This document shows, piece after piece, positions 11,252 through 22,181 of a stretch of DNA of 64,000 nt. The notes beneath the pieces are model-generated. The model saw nothing but the letters and a program-made list of their open reading frames with translations, was not told the DNA's origin and did not search any database. The DNA is from Gentiana macrophylla. Taxonomy: Eukaryota; Streptophyta; Magnoliopsida; Gentianales; Gentianaceae. Every line of letters starts with the position of its first letter. Within the stretch, counting starts at the first letter, position 1. The DNA lies in the NCBI GenBank assembly GCA_026214975.1, contig JAOBSW010000644.1, forward strand, positions 124,001 through 188,000, read 5' to 3'. A program made the position numbers and the translations under genes.

Positions 11252-11950
11252 TGTTGGTCCCTTGGAAAGGCTTACACAAGTTTAGAGGGGGTGAATAAAC
11301 TTGTCACCAAAAACTAATCTGAATGGAAAAGTCCCGAGGAGGCGAAGTTTCTCTCGAAACTCAAAGCGATCTTCGCTTTGTTCTGTCCCTTAAACTTGTC
11401 AGGCGGAGTTCGATTAGCTCAATCGAATATAAGTTATTCTCGACTTATATTTAGTCTCGTTAATCGGCAGCGGATAAAACTAGCCTTTAGTGCAATAGAT
11501 GTGTAAATAGAAAACTAGACCTTCTATGTATCAGTTTTGTCTTTGTCGATGTGTCGATGTTTCTTTGAGAGTTAATGCAATAAATAAAACAAACACAGAT
11601 GCAAAAGTAAATCAACACATGATTTGTTTATGGAAGTTCCGGGTGGTGTAATCCCGTGACGTCTCCCTTCTTCTCTGTGGCGTAGGAGGTATCACTAGAA
11701 TAATGAGATAACCATTACAAAATCCTAGCACTATGACAGTCCTTCACGACACCCTAATTTCACTGTCTACACAAAATGAAGAAAGGTAAGATTTCTCCCT
11801 TCACTCTGCACACTGATCTTTGGAGGTGGAATTGCTCCTTCACCAGCTCACCACTAATACCAACACACTGATCCTCGATCGCACTAACAATTTATGAGCA
11901 ACCTTTGTATGAAGAAAGGTAGAATTGCTCTCTTCAAACTATGCACAGCC
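11252..11950 (-). repeat. Element C 5' LTR, U5-side part (left of D)
   Basis: Starts TGTTGGTCCC at 11252 and matches the 3' LTR (6046 onward) up to ATGCACAGCC, where gypsy element D begins. The U5 hairpin is kept at 11276-11304 with a shorter G run. Many CAG/CTG positions of the 3' LTR read CGA/TCG or CTT here. The last five bases are the D target-site duplication. Confidence 0.93.
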
Positions 11951-13772
11951 TGTAATATCCCGAAATTTTGACTTCCTAATTAACTAGTAAAAGATCTAAT
12001 TATTTGGGAAATTACAATTTATTAATTTTGTGGAGGGATTTATTAATAATTAAAAGGAGTTTTAACCATCTAATAAATTAAAAGGATTTTCACTCCTTTT
12101 CCTCCCTTTTTTCCCCAAACACAAATTTTCAGCCCAAAAACCCTCCCTTGTCGTCGGCCAAGAGTAAGGAAGAAGGAGAGAAAAATCTCTCCTAGGTGTT
12201 TAGAATTCGCCGTCGCCATCATCGATTCGGGCCGTAGAGGAACGATTCTAGCTCGATAGTGTAAGGCTTTCAAGAAACATGACCTAACCGGTAAGAATAT
12301 TTCTATGTGTTGTCTTTGTCAAATTTTATTCAAGGGTGTTTACACTTGGTTGTCTGTTCGGGATGTTATACATTCATAGTAGTGTGTTTTTGCGTTGGTT
12401 TAAATCTATAGTTGACCTGATACTTTTGTATGGAGTTTTCTGGGCTTAAAGTGTTGCTTTTCTTCTTTGTTTTGTTGTGAAACGGCTCAGAAATCGCGTG
12501 GAGAATTTGTTAGGGTTCGAGCTGAAACCCAGGCGGACGGGCGTCTGGATTCACTGGACGGGCGTCTTCCTTGATTTCAGTTCAGACGAGCGTCTGGGTT
12601 ACCTGGACGGACGTCTGAGGGGTTGTTTTACATTCAGGATCTAACTCTGTTAAAGTGGACGGGCGTCTGGGTTTCCTGGACGGGCGTCTGCCCTGGGTAA
12701 TTTTCCTTGGACGAGTGTCAGGTTACGGGACGGACGCCTCGAGGGTTGCTTTACATTCGGATCTAACCTCATTAAAGTGGACGGGCGTCTGGACATTCTG
12801 GACGGGCGTCCAGAAAGTACTTGGACGGGCGTCCGGCCTTCCAAACGGGCGTCTAGTCTGTGTTGTTTTTCTTCTTTGGTAACTGTGGTTCAATCTTATG
12901 AATATGTTTTGGGGAGTCATGTCTTGATGGGTCGGGGTGTTGACATCACTTTGTGGGATTTGGATTTTAGGCATTGGGGGTTCGTAGACCCATAGTGGTT
13001 GGGCGGCTAGGTAGCACCCAGAGCCGGGAACCCGGGAAGGTTTCTTACGACTTCATTGACCTTAGCGCATTTTGGGAGTTGCGGACATTGGTATGGTCGG
13101 GCCGGATAGGGTAGCACCCGAAGCCGGGAACCCGGAAGGTTTCCTTGCACCCCAAGACGTGATGGTCCATCTAGTATGGTACCATTGGATGACCTTTAGG
13201 ATCCTCCTCTCAGGGCTTTACTCTTTGAGAGGATGTGCACATTCGGGACCTTTAGGTGGATAGTTGTGATGTATGATATCCGTTATGGATTGGTCGTAAC
13301 TTTTGTAGATTGGTTGGGTCCTTCATAAATTGGTGGTACTTTTCATGGGTTGGTTCTACCTTATGTATACTAGATTTATTCTTACTCAACTTTATAGTTG
13401 ACGGTTTTGCTTTAAATTGCCCCGACCTCGCTATGATCCATTTATGGGGAGCAGATTCTTAGCAGGTACTTCTATGGATGTTTGCTTGTTGCTGGGAGGT
13501 CGCGGGGTTTGAGAGCCACGTAGTCGCAGTCACATGTTTTCTACATTATTTGGAATTCTAAATTTTAAAGATTTGGACGTTCCACATAATTTCATTTTCT
13601 TCTGGATATTTGTATTCACTTTAATACTTTCTTTTAAAATAATGAATGGTGAATGTTTATTTTCTTTCTGTTGTGGAATGTTGCATGTTACCACCACGAC
13701 TGGGTGTCGTGATGAGTGGCACTACAGTGACCAATACCGGCGGCCGACGGGATTGGAAACCGGGGTGTTACA
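11951..13772 (+). repeat. Element D 5' LTR
   Basis: Runs TGTAATATCCCG to GGGGTGTTACA, 1822 bp. It contains about eleven copies of a GACGGGCGTC-type motif at 12534-12860, and two copies of a ~40-bp block with TAGCACCC..AGCCGGGAACCCG near 13005-13045 and 13100-13140. Short open frames inside it (for example 12655-12882) are by-products of these GC-rich repeats and not genes. Confidence 0.95.
12534..12860 (+). repeat. Clustered GACGGGCGTC motifs in D 5' LTR
   Basis: The 10-mer GACGGGCGTC has complementary arms GACG and CGTC around GG. It recurs about every 20-45 bp, usually as GGACGGGCGTCTGG, with variants GACGAGCGTC and GACGGACGTC. The right LTR carries the same cluster at about 19348-19655. 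The surrounding LTR is AT-richer. Confidence 0.85.
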
Positions 13773-13775
13773 AAG

Positions 13776-13788
13776 TGGTATCAGAGAC
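13776..13788 (+). promoter_or_regulatory. Element D primer binding site (Met-tRNA)
   Basis: TGGTATCAGAGAC begins three bases after the 5' LTR end. It is complementary to the 3' end of initiator Met-tRNA, the standard primer for plant chromoviruses. Confidence 0.92.
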
Positions 13789-14046
13789 GTTCGACTCCAG
13801 GACCACCACCTAAAATGAACCTTAAGAATAAATTCACTAAAATAAGCACAGTGAGGATGTGTGGGGTAGGTATTGAGTTCTATGTAGGGAAGGTACGGTA
13901 AGTTCTGATGTATGTGGAAATGTGGCTGTGTGTTACAATTAATTTGGACAGTAAGTGTTAGCATATGTGAAATGTTCTGTGGCATGATATTGGTGATAAT
14001 TGAATACATGATTGTTTACTTTTGTAGTTTTAGCTATGCCTCCAGA

Positions 14047-15086
14047 ATGGAAATGAGAGGACCGGTGATTGATCAGTTGGTTAAGATGAATCAAGACCTG
14101 ATTCAGGCGGTCAACAAGCTGACAGAGGATCGTTCTCAGGGGTCAACCACCGGCATGACTAGGGCCGTGAGTCAGCAGAGGCCTAGTCAGTACGATGGTA
14201 AGAGAGATCCTAAGGGACTCGAGCGGTGGATTAGAGAGTTTGAGAAGATATTCGCCACTCTAGGCTATCCAGAGGAACTGAAGGTCGACCAAGCCGCTTT
14301 CTACTTGGTTGACAGGGCTGATTTGTGGTGGGGTGCTAATAAAGATCGGTTGGCTCAGACTGAAAATGAGCAAGGGGAATCGGTAGTGGTATCATTGAAC
14401 TGGACCGAGTTTAAACAGGAGCTGAGGCGTGAATTCTTTCCCGAATCTAAGCGGAAAGAGCTGCGGGTTGAGTTCGATAATCTCCGACAGGGGGATATGA
14501 CTGTTCAGGAATATTATGAGAAGTTTGTCGACTTGGCAGTTTATGCACCTGAGCTAGTGCCGACTGAAGAGGCCAAGATGGTGAAATTTGAGCAACACTT
14601 AGATTTAGCGATCCGGGATCGTATGGGGGCAAGCAGAGGCTTCACGAGCTTAAAAGAGATGTGTGAAGTAGCATGCAACATTGAAAGAATTCGGGGAGAG
14701 GTTAAAGCGGCATATGCTTCTAACAAGAGGAAGAGTGTCTCTGAGGACAATCAGGGGCAGCAAAAACGCAGTAATTCTGGGAATCCTCCAGTACGACCCT
14801 CTTTTTCGGCAAATTCCCACGTTACCAGAGGCAGCGGTGGTCACCAAATGAGAGGTAACTCTCGGGGTTTAGTCGGCCACGGTTATCATCAAGCGGTGTC
14901 GTGGAAACCATCCGGTACAGATTGTTCAGTGCACAAGTTCAGTGTCACAACTGCGGGAGGTTTGGACATAGATGGTTTGAGTGTTTTGCGGCTCCAACAC
15001 CTGCCGGGTCGGCATCGGTTACGGGAAGCAACATGGGTGGAGCTCTAAGGGGTAACACGGGAAACGTGAGTAGGGGTAGCCAATAG
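14047..15086 (+). pseudogene. Element D gag (capsid and nucleocapsid)
   Basis: The likely initiation region is near 14035; the in-frame Met at 14047 (MEMRGPVIDQLVKMNQ) is the first in the open frame. A retrotransposon gag domain follows, with RPSQYDGKRDPKGLERWI, LVDRADLWWGANKD and RREFFPESKRKEL. The CCHC knuckle CHNCGRFGHRWFEC lies at about 14950-14992 in another frame, so a frameshift falls at about 14905-14945, next to a CAG (GGTACAGATTG). The protein would form the virus-like particle and bind element RNA. A stop at 15084-15086 is followed by about 170 bp of linker without a clear frame. Confidence 0.88.
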
Positions 15087-15253
15087 CGCGAGTAGTAGTA
15101 CCGCGCGAGAGCCGGTGGGGGTACACCTACGCCACCGGTGGAAACAGGAACCGACCATCGTGGTCGGCCAAAGACGGTCAGTGAGGAGGAGTAAATCAGT
15201 CTGGGAAATTATTCGCACTGGGCAGAGAGGAGGCCGATCAGAGCAACCACGTA

Positions 15254-16512
15254 GTGACGGGTAATTTTCTGGTTAACTCACTTTTATCCTACGTACTTTT
15301 TGATTCGGGTGCATCATGTTCCTTTATAGCGAGTTCGCATGTTTTGAGGTTGGGTCTAGCTACTTTCGAGGTAATTAACAGTGAGTTTATGCAACCGTCG
15401 GGAGAGTTAGTGCCATGCTCTAAGTTGTATAGGGACGTACCGTTAGTGATTGTCAACTTGTCGGTTGACTTGATCGAGTTCCCCCTCGAGAACTTCGACG
15501 TTATTTTAGGTATGTATTGGTTGAACCGGCATAAAGCCAAAATTGACTGTGAGCAAAAGAAGGTGACTTTGAGAGGCCCTAAAGGGGTGCGAGTATCTTA
15601 CAAGGGGTTTGTGGATAAACCTAACGTGAAGATCATTTCGGTGGTGACGTTGAGGTCTCTCGTCAAGAAAGGGTACCCGTCGTTTATGTGTCACGTACAT
15701 GATGTAAGCACAGGGGACCCTAAGCTAACGGACATTGATGTAGTCCGTGATTTTGAGGACGTATTCCCGGATGAGATACAGGTATACCACCCGCAGAGAG
15801 GTAGAGTTTGCGGTGGAGTTGATGCCCGGGACCGACCGATATCGAAAGCACCTATCGTATGGCACCTAAAAGAGTTAAGCGAATCAAGGTACAATTGGAA
15901 GAAGCGCTCGATAAGGGGTACATCCGATCGAGTGTGTCACCGTGGGGAGCACCGGTGTTGTTTGTGAAGAAGAAGGATGGTAGTATGCGGTTGTGTATTG
16001 ATTACCGGGAGCCGAACAACGCCACGATGAAGAACAAGTATCCGTTACTAAGGATCGATGATTTGTTCGATCAACTACGGGGGCAAGTATTTTTCGAAGA
16101 TTGATTTGCGATCGTGGTATCACCATTTCCAGGGTAGCGGATGCGGATATCCTAAAGACCGCATTTCGTACTCGTGCACGGACATTATGAATTCACGGTC
16201 ATGCCTTTCGGATTGACCAACGCACCAGCAGTTTTCATGGATCTGATGAACCGTGTATTCAGACCCTACTTAGACAAGTTTGTAGTAGTTTTCATTGATG
16301 ACATCTTAGTCTACTCTAAGACTAAGGAAGAACATACCGAACACCTGAGGCTCGTACTGCAGATTTTACGGGAAAAACAACTGTATGCGAAACTGTCTAA
16401 ATGTGAATTCTGGTTGGAACGAGTGGCATTCTTGGGGCATGTCGTCTCGAAACACGGTGTATCCGTTGACCCGAGCAAGATAGAGGCAAGGATTGAGATG
16501 GCCAACACCTAA
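15254..16512 (+). pseudogene. Element D protease and reverse transcriptase
   Basis: The aspartic protease has the active site LFDSGASCSF near 15300 and the flap-side ILGMYWL near 15510. The RT follows: [19 protein letters not shown] (about 15930), then FEYTVMPFG-type [16 protein letters not shown] (about 16180) and the catalytic FIDDILVYS (about 16290). Frameshifts lie near 15780-15850, 16090-16170 and 16490. The shift near 16100-16135 spans the KIDLRSGYH motif and contains altered CTG/CAG-like triplets, so base-calling error is possible. The product processes the polyprotein and copies element RNA in the cytoplasmic particle. Confidence 0.9.
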
Positions 16513-17768
16513 GAATGTTGCGGAAATTCAAAGCTTCTTGGGTTTGGCTGGATATTACCGAAGATTTGTAAAAGACTTTTCCAAGATTGCGAGGCTGATG
16601 ACTGCTCTAATGAAGAAAGAGAACCGGTTTAAGTGGGACGAAAGATGTGAGGAGGCGTTCCAACTGCTTAAGGAACGGTTGACTACAGCTCATATTTTGG
16701 CATTACCAGAGGGTAATGAGGGCATCGAGGTTTATACCGACGCGTCGAAGAATGGTCTGGGTTGTGTACTGATGCAACGGAGGCAAGTGATAGCGTATGC
16801 ATCGAGGCAGCTGAAACCATATGAGAATAACTACCCGACTCACGACCTAGAGTTGGCAGCTTTGGTCTTCGCATTGAAGATATGGCGACACTACTTGTAT
16901 GGAATAACTTTCAAGGTGTTTTCAGATCACAAGAGTCTGAAGTACATATTCACACAGAAGGAGCTCAATATGCGTCAGAGGCGTTGGTTGGAGTTAATTA
17001 AAGATTATGACATGGAAATCCAATACCACGAAGGGAAGGCAAATGTAGTAGCGGACGCTTTGAGTCGGAAATCGATTCATTCCTTGTGCGAGGAAGTAGC
17101 TCGGATCAGATTGCGAGAAGAGTTGGACCGCATGGATATTTGTGTCATCCAGAAATGCGGAGATAAAAACGACTTCATCTTGCAACCCGAATTATACGCT
17201 GAGATCCGGGTGAGACAAGTGGGTGACAAGGTAATCGAGGCAAAGAAGGCCAAGATTGGTACAGATGGTGCGGCTGATTTTACGTTACATGAGGATGGTA
17301 GTATTTGGTTTAAGGGTCGGTGGTGTGTACCAGCCGACGAAGAACTCAAGAGGCGGATCTTGGGTGAAGCTCATAGTACGCCTTATTCGGTTCATCCGGG
17401 AGGAGACAAACTGTATAAAGATCTCAGGAAAACCTTTTGGTGGCCCAATATGAAACGCCAAGTAGCGGAATTTGTGTCAAAGTGCTCGACTTGTCAGAAG
17501 ATCAAGATTGAACATCGACGGCCAGGGGTATGCTGCAGCCGTTGGATGTGCCGGTTTGGAAGTGGGATTCCATCTCCATGGATTTTGTATGTGGATTACC
17601 GAGAGCCCTAAAGGGAATAATATGATTTGGGTCGTTGTGGATAGATCGACTAAAGCGGCGCATTTCATTCCGATGAAAGACACTTGGAGTAAGACGGAGT
17701 TGGCTATGGCATACCGGAGGAATATTGTGAGACTACATGGTATACCCAAAGAAGCATTGTGTCGATAG
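16493..17768 (+). pseudogene. Element D RNase H and integrase N-terminal/core start
   Basis: The frame from 16493 continues RT (FLGLAGYYRRFVKDFSKIA) into RNase H, with YTDASKNGLGCVL near 16735 and FSDHKSLKYI near 16920. The integrase zinc-binding domain follows: HSTPYSVHPGGDKLY and CSTCQKIK (HHCC) at 17371-17505. The core begins with the WDSISMDF block near 17566, and after a frameshift near 17525-17600 the frame from 17472 reads IWVVVDRSTKAAHFIP. The chromovirus order RT, RNase H, integrase is intact. Confidence 0.9.
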
Positions 17769-18297
17769 AGATGCGAGATTCATATCTCGGTTTTGGCAGG
17801 AGCTACAGGCAGCCTTGGGGACGGAACTACGAATGAGTACAGCTTTTCACCCTGCTACCGATGGTCAGACGGAGAGGACCATACAAACCTTGGAAGACAT
17901 GCTGAGGGCATGTGTGTTAGAATTCAAAGGCTCTTGGGAGGAAAAGCTCGATCTTATTGAGTTCTCATACAACAACAGCTACCATGCCAGTATTAAGATG
18001 GCACCTTTTGAGGCACTTTATGGTAGGAAGTGCAAGAGTCCGGTTTGTTGGGACGATTCGTCCGAGGTAGTGGTTTTGGGACCGCAGATGATCGAAGATA
18101 CGGTCAAGCAGGTACAGATAATCCGAGAAAAGATGAAGGCTGCCCAAGATAGGCAGAAGAGTTATGCAGACTTACACCGCCGGGATATTGAGTTCGCCGT
18201 GGGCGATAAAGTATTGCTACGAGTATCACCAAGCAGAGGAGTGATGCGTTTTGGCAAAAAAAGGGAAGTTGAGTCCCAAGTACGTGGGGCCATATGA
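17737..18297 (+). pseudogene. Element D integrase core, continued
   Basis: Reads [15 protein letters not shown] (second catalytic Asp) and [15 protein letters not shown] (catalytic Glu), followed by [21 protein letters not shown] and [13 protein letters not shown], all standard for Ty3/gypsy integrase. A frameshift joins it to the block before 17768 and another near 18250 separates it from the C-terminal domain. The D,D,E triad appears conserved. The enzyme inserts the cDNA with a 5-bp staggered cut, matching the CAGCC duplication. Confidence 0.9.
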
Positions 18298-18619
18298 GAT
18301 CTTGGACCGCATAGGTGAAGTGGCATATCGATTAGCTTTGCCACCGGCGTTGGATAAAGTGCATAACGTGTTCCATGTATCTCAATTGCGCAAGTACGTG
18401 AGTGATCCTTCTCACGTGATCGAACCGGAGGTGGTTGAGCTAGATCAGTCCTTGACCTACGAGGAGGTACCGGTGCAGATATTAGATACCAAGGTACGGA
18501 AAACAAGGGGACGTGAGGTAAGCATCATCAAGGTCTTATGGTCTAACCATGCCACCGAGGAAGCGACATGGGAAACTGAGGATGCTATGCGACAGAAGTA
18601 CCCGCATTTGTTCTCTTAA
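18251..18619 (+). pseudogene. Element D integrase C-terminus with chromodomain-like module
   Basis: Begins [20 protein letters not shown], then LPPALDKVHNVFHVSQLRKY, the GPY/F-type integrase tail. The last ~50 residues (QILDTKVRKTRGREVSIIKV, then LWSNHATEEATWETEDAM) resemble the chromodomain of Tekay/Del chromoviruses, including the W..TWE core. Such modules direct integration to heterochromatin in related elements. The stop is at 18617-18619. The clade call comes from this module, the Met-tRNA primer and the large LTRs. Confidence 0.85.
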
Positions 18620-18757
18620 GGTATGCAATTTTCAAGCCTTGCATGTTAAATCCTTTTGCTTATCTTCGGGGACGAAGGGTGTTTTAAGGGGGGGTGGAAC
18701 AACGCCCGGTAAGAACCTGAACTTCGAGGATGAAGTTTTGTTTTAAGGGGGGGAGGA
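18620..18757 (+). promoter_or_regulatory. Element D 3' untranslated region and polypurine tract
   Basis: Non-coding stretch with two G-rich purine runs. The one directly before the 3' LTR (about 18745-18757, AAGGGGGGGAGGA) is the PPT. An earlier copy AAGGGGGGGTGG lies near 18687, and both are preceded by GATGAAG/GACGAAG, so this end appears duplicated. Confidence 0.85.
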
Positions 18758-20573
18758 TGTAATATCCCGAAATTTTGACTTCCTAATTAACTAGTAAAAG
18801 ATCTAATTATTTGGGAAATTACAATTTATTAATTTTGTGGAGGTATTTATTAATAATTAAAAAGGAGTTTTAACCATCTAATAAATTAAAAGGATTTTCA
18901 CTCCTTTTTCCTCCCTTTTTTTCCCCAAACACAAATTTTCAGCCCCAAAAACCCTCCCTTGCCGTCGGCCAAGAGTAAGGAAGAAGGAGAGAAAAATCTC
19001 TCCTTGGTGTTTAGGAATTCGTCGTCGCCATCATCGATTCAGGCTTCGTAGAGGAACGATTCTAGCTCGATAGCAGAAGGCTTTCAAGAAACGCAGCCTA
19101 ACCGGTAAGAATATTTCTATGTGTTGTGCTGTCAAATTTTATTCAAGGGTGTTTACACTTGGTTGTCCTGTTCGGGGATGTTATACGTTCATAGTAGTGT
19201 GTTTTTGCGTTGGTTTAAATCTATAGTTGACCTGATACTTTTGTATGGAGTTTTCTGGGCTTAAAGTGTTGCTTTTGCTGCTGTTTTGTTGTGAAACGGC
19301 TCAGAAATAGCGTGGAGAATTTGTTAGGGTTCGAGCTGAAACCCAGGCGGACGGGCGTCCGGATTCACTGGACGGGCGTCTGCCTTGATTTCTGGGTTAC
19401 CTGGACGGACGTCTGAGGGGTTGTTTTACATTCAGGATCTAACTCTGTTAAAGTGGACGGGCGTCTGGGTTTCCTGGACGGGCGTCTGCCCTGGGTAATT
19501 TTCCTTGGACGAGCGTCTGGATTACCTGGACGGACGTCTGAGGGGTTGCTTTACATTCAGGATCTAACCCTGTTAAAGTGGACGGGCGTCTGGACATTCT
19601 GGACGGGCGTCCAGTAAAGTACTTGGACGGGCGTCCGGCCTTCCAAACGGGCGTCTAGTCTATGTTGTTTTTCTTCTTTGGTAACTGTGGTTCAATCTTA
19701 TGAATATGTTTTGGGGAGTCATGTCTTGATGGGTCAGGGGTGTTGACATCACTGTGGGATTTGGATTTTAGGCATTGGGGTTCGTAGACCCATAGTGGTT
19801 GGGCCGGCTAGGGTAGCACCCAAAGCCGGGAACCCGGGAAGGTTTCCTTACGACTTCATTGACCTTAGCGTACTTGGGGAGTTGCAGACATTGGTATGGT
19901 CGGGCCGGATAGGGTAGCACCCGAAGCCGGGAACCCGGGAAGGTTTCCTTGCACCCCAGTACGTGATGGTCCATCTAGTATGGTACCATTGGATGACCTT
20001 TAGGATCCTCCTCTCTAGGGCTTTACCCTTTTGAGGGATGTGCACATTCGGGACCTTTAGGTGGATAGTTGTGATGTATGATATCCGTTATGGATTGGTC
20101 GTAACTTTTGTAGATTGGTTGGGTCCTTCATAAATTGGTGGTACTTTTCATGGGTTGGTTCTACCTTATGTATACTAGATTTATTCTTACTCAACTTTAT
20201 AGTTGACGGTTTTGCTTTCGTCTGACCCTGCTATGATCCATTTATGGGTAGTGATTCTTAGCAGTACTTCTATGGATGTTTGCTTGTTCTTTGGGAGGTC
20301 GCGGGGTTTGAGAGCCACGTAGTCGCAGAGTCACATGTTTTCTACATTATTTGGAATTCTAAATTTTAAAGATTTGGACGTTCCGCATAATTTCATTTTC
20401 TTCTGGATATTTGTATTCACATTAATACTTTCTTTTAAAATAATGAATGGTGAATGTTTATTTTCTTTCTGTTGTGGAATGTTGCATGTTACCGCCACGA
20501 CTGGGTGTCGTGATGAGTGGCACTACAGTGACCAATACCGGCGGCCGACGGGATTGGAAACCGGGGTGTTACA
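18758..20573 (+). repeat. Element D 3' LTR
   Basis: TGTAATATCCCG to GGTGTTACA, 1816 bp, almost the same as the 5' LTR. Most differences are at CAG/CTG positions (for example GCTGCTG near 19278 reads CTTCTTTG in the 5' LTR). It contains the GACGGGCGTC cluster and the paired AGCCGGGAACCCGGG blocks near 19820 and 19925. Confidence 0.95.
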
Positions 20574-21482
20574 CAGCCAACCCTTTTTCACAAAGGTTAG
20601 GTATAGAATTAATCAAGGATTAATTCAGTGAGCTGTCTGATTCTTCTGGATCTGACTTTGTAGCTCCATGATGCCTTCTTTCCCCCTTGATGGGTTACTG
20701 GATCTTTCTTTGAAGTCTTCAAGGCAATTTCGTTGGCTTCCCCTTTTTCTGGATATATATGATCTGATTTTATAGATCTGGATTTGGATCTTTGAATATA
20801 TGCTTGTAAAGCTCTTTTTACGATCCTCTCTCTCTCCTCTCGCGCTTTTAAGGGATTCTCTTGTGTATTTATAGGGGTGATGTAACGGTCACTAGCTCTT
20901 GTAGCCGTTACACTTGTCGTTTTGCCAACGTTCACATGTACGATCTTTTGTCGTACTCTCAGTTTGAATTCAACAAGGCTTTAACTCAGTTTTCTACTCT
21001 TCTTCAAAACTGAGTACCTTGTATACTTAATATCTGACTTCAATTGGCTAAGTCAGAGTACACCAATCAGTTTCTTCTTACTTGGTAACTGATAATCTTT
21101 GTCTTTAAGATTATTCAGTAATACATGATCTATAACTCAGTTTCAGGTCACCACAGACTTGCCTAAATCCTGACTTATAGTCACGACTTAATCAGCTTCT
21201 AACTGAGTTTGCCACCTCAGTTCTTCAATCCTCAATAACTGAGTCTGTGTCCCTCGGTTCTTGAGTCTTCTAGATAAGCCAAGCGAGTCTGTGTCCTCAA
21301 TGAACTTATCTTCTTGGCTTTAGCATAAGCGAGTTTGAACCTCGATTCTTCAAGTGCATATACAGTTTTCTTGTTATAACTTAGTTTTCTTGTTGTGACT
21401 CAATTTTCTTGTTGTGACTCAGCTGTTCGCCTAGTTCCTATTCTATTACAATGCTTGTCTGAAACAACCTATACAAGGTTCA

Positions 21483-22181
21483 GACTCTAGATAGAACTTA
21501 TACATTTATTTCTAGACCATTTCTTGCTTCTTCTTTTATTATGAACTATAACAGTTAGTTACGACTTCATCATCATGGGTTGGTTCTAAAAATCGCCCTG
21601 GGCGATCGCCTAGGCGCCGCCTAGGCCCTGGACGATCCCCAGGCGTACTCGACTTGGTCTAGGCGATTTTCTGGGTGCCCAAGTGTGCTGGGCGATTTTC
21701 TGGGCGCTCCTGGACCCTTCTAGGCGCTCCTAGGCCCTTCTGGGCGCCCCTAGGCCCTTCTAGGCGCTCCTAGGACCTTCTAGGCGCTCTTAGGCCGTTC
21801 TAGGCTATTAGGGTTTCTTCTGGGCAACATCAAGGTTTCCCAAGTGTTTAGACAAGAAAGAGGCATAAAACCCTAAAACCCCCCTTAAAACCCTAAACCC
21901 CCTCGTGAAAACCCTAAACCCCCCGTAAAAACCCTAAAACCCCCCATAAAACCTTAAAACACCATGTAAAACCCTAAATCCCCTTAAAACCCTTAAAACT
22001 CCCTTAAAACCCTAAAATCGCCTTAGCGCCGCCTGGCGCCTCAGAAGTGCATCGAGGTCGCCTAGCGAGTTTTAGAACATTGACTCTAGATAGAACTTAT
22101 ACATTTATTTCTAGACCATTTCTTGCTTCTTCTTTTATTATGCACTATAATAGTTAGTTACGACTTCATCATCATGGGTTG
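21483..22181. repeat. 100-bp direct duplication flanking the TIR insert
   Basis: The segment GACTCTAGATAG...CATCATGGGTTG occurs at 21483-21582 and again at 22082-22181 with only a few mismatches. The 3' LTR of C has this segment once (about 7615-7713). The insert lies exactly between the two copies, so duplication and insertion were probably one event. Confidence 0.85.
21583..22081. mobile_element. GC-rich non-autonomous element with short TIRs, in C LTR
   Basis: Absent from the other C LTR. The ends are GTTCTAAAAATCGCC and GGTCGCCTAGCGAGTTTTAGAAC, giving imperfect terminal inverted repeats of about 14 bp. The left half holds a ~20-bp tandem array of TTCTAGGCGCTCCTAGG type (about 21695-21805), the right half a degenerate array of AAAACCCTAAACCCCC type (about 21865-22015). 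It is flanked by direct repeats of 100 bp (21483-21582 and 22082-22181). No coding capacity. It most resembles a MITE-like DNA element; the superfamily is not identified. Confidence 0.7.

Larger units (their letters stand above)
11951..20573 (+). mobile_element. Ty3/gypsy chromovirus element D (Tekay/Del-like), full length
   Basis: Plus-strand element of about 8.6 kb with two ~1.82-kb LTRs, Met-tRNA PBS, gag, protease, RT, RNase H, integrase, a chromodomain-like C-terminus and a PPT. It is bounded by a perfect CAGCC duplication (11946-11950 and 20574-20578) inside the 5' LTR of element C. The two LTRs look nearly identical apart from clustered CAG/CTG-type discrepancies, so it is probably the youngest large insertion on the left. 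All key catalytic motifs are visible, though several frameshifts interrupt the reading frame. Confidence 0.95.

Noticed and set aside
12655..12995. Overlapping open frames on both strands in the D LTR
   Set aside because: They arise from the GACGGGCGTC repeats, recur in the other LTR and have no gene-like features.
13534..13818. Small ORF repeated in both D LTRs (also 20335-20631) with a hydrophobic start
   Set aside because: It spans the LTR end into unrelated sequence on each side, so it cannot be one conserved gene.
21840..22020. Possible interstitial telomere (CCCTAAA)n
   Set aside because: Units are interrupted by variable C/A runs and sit inside a TIR-bounded insert; not a true telomere tract.
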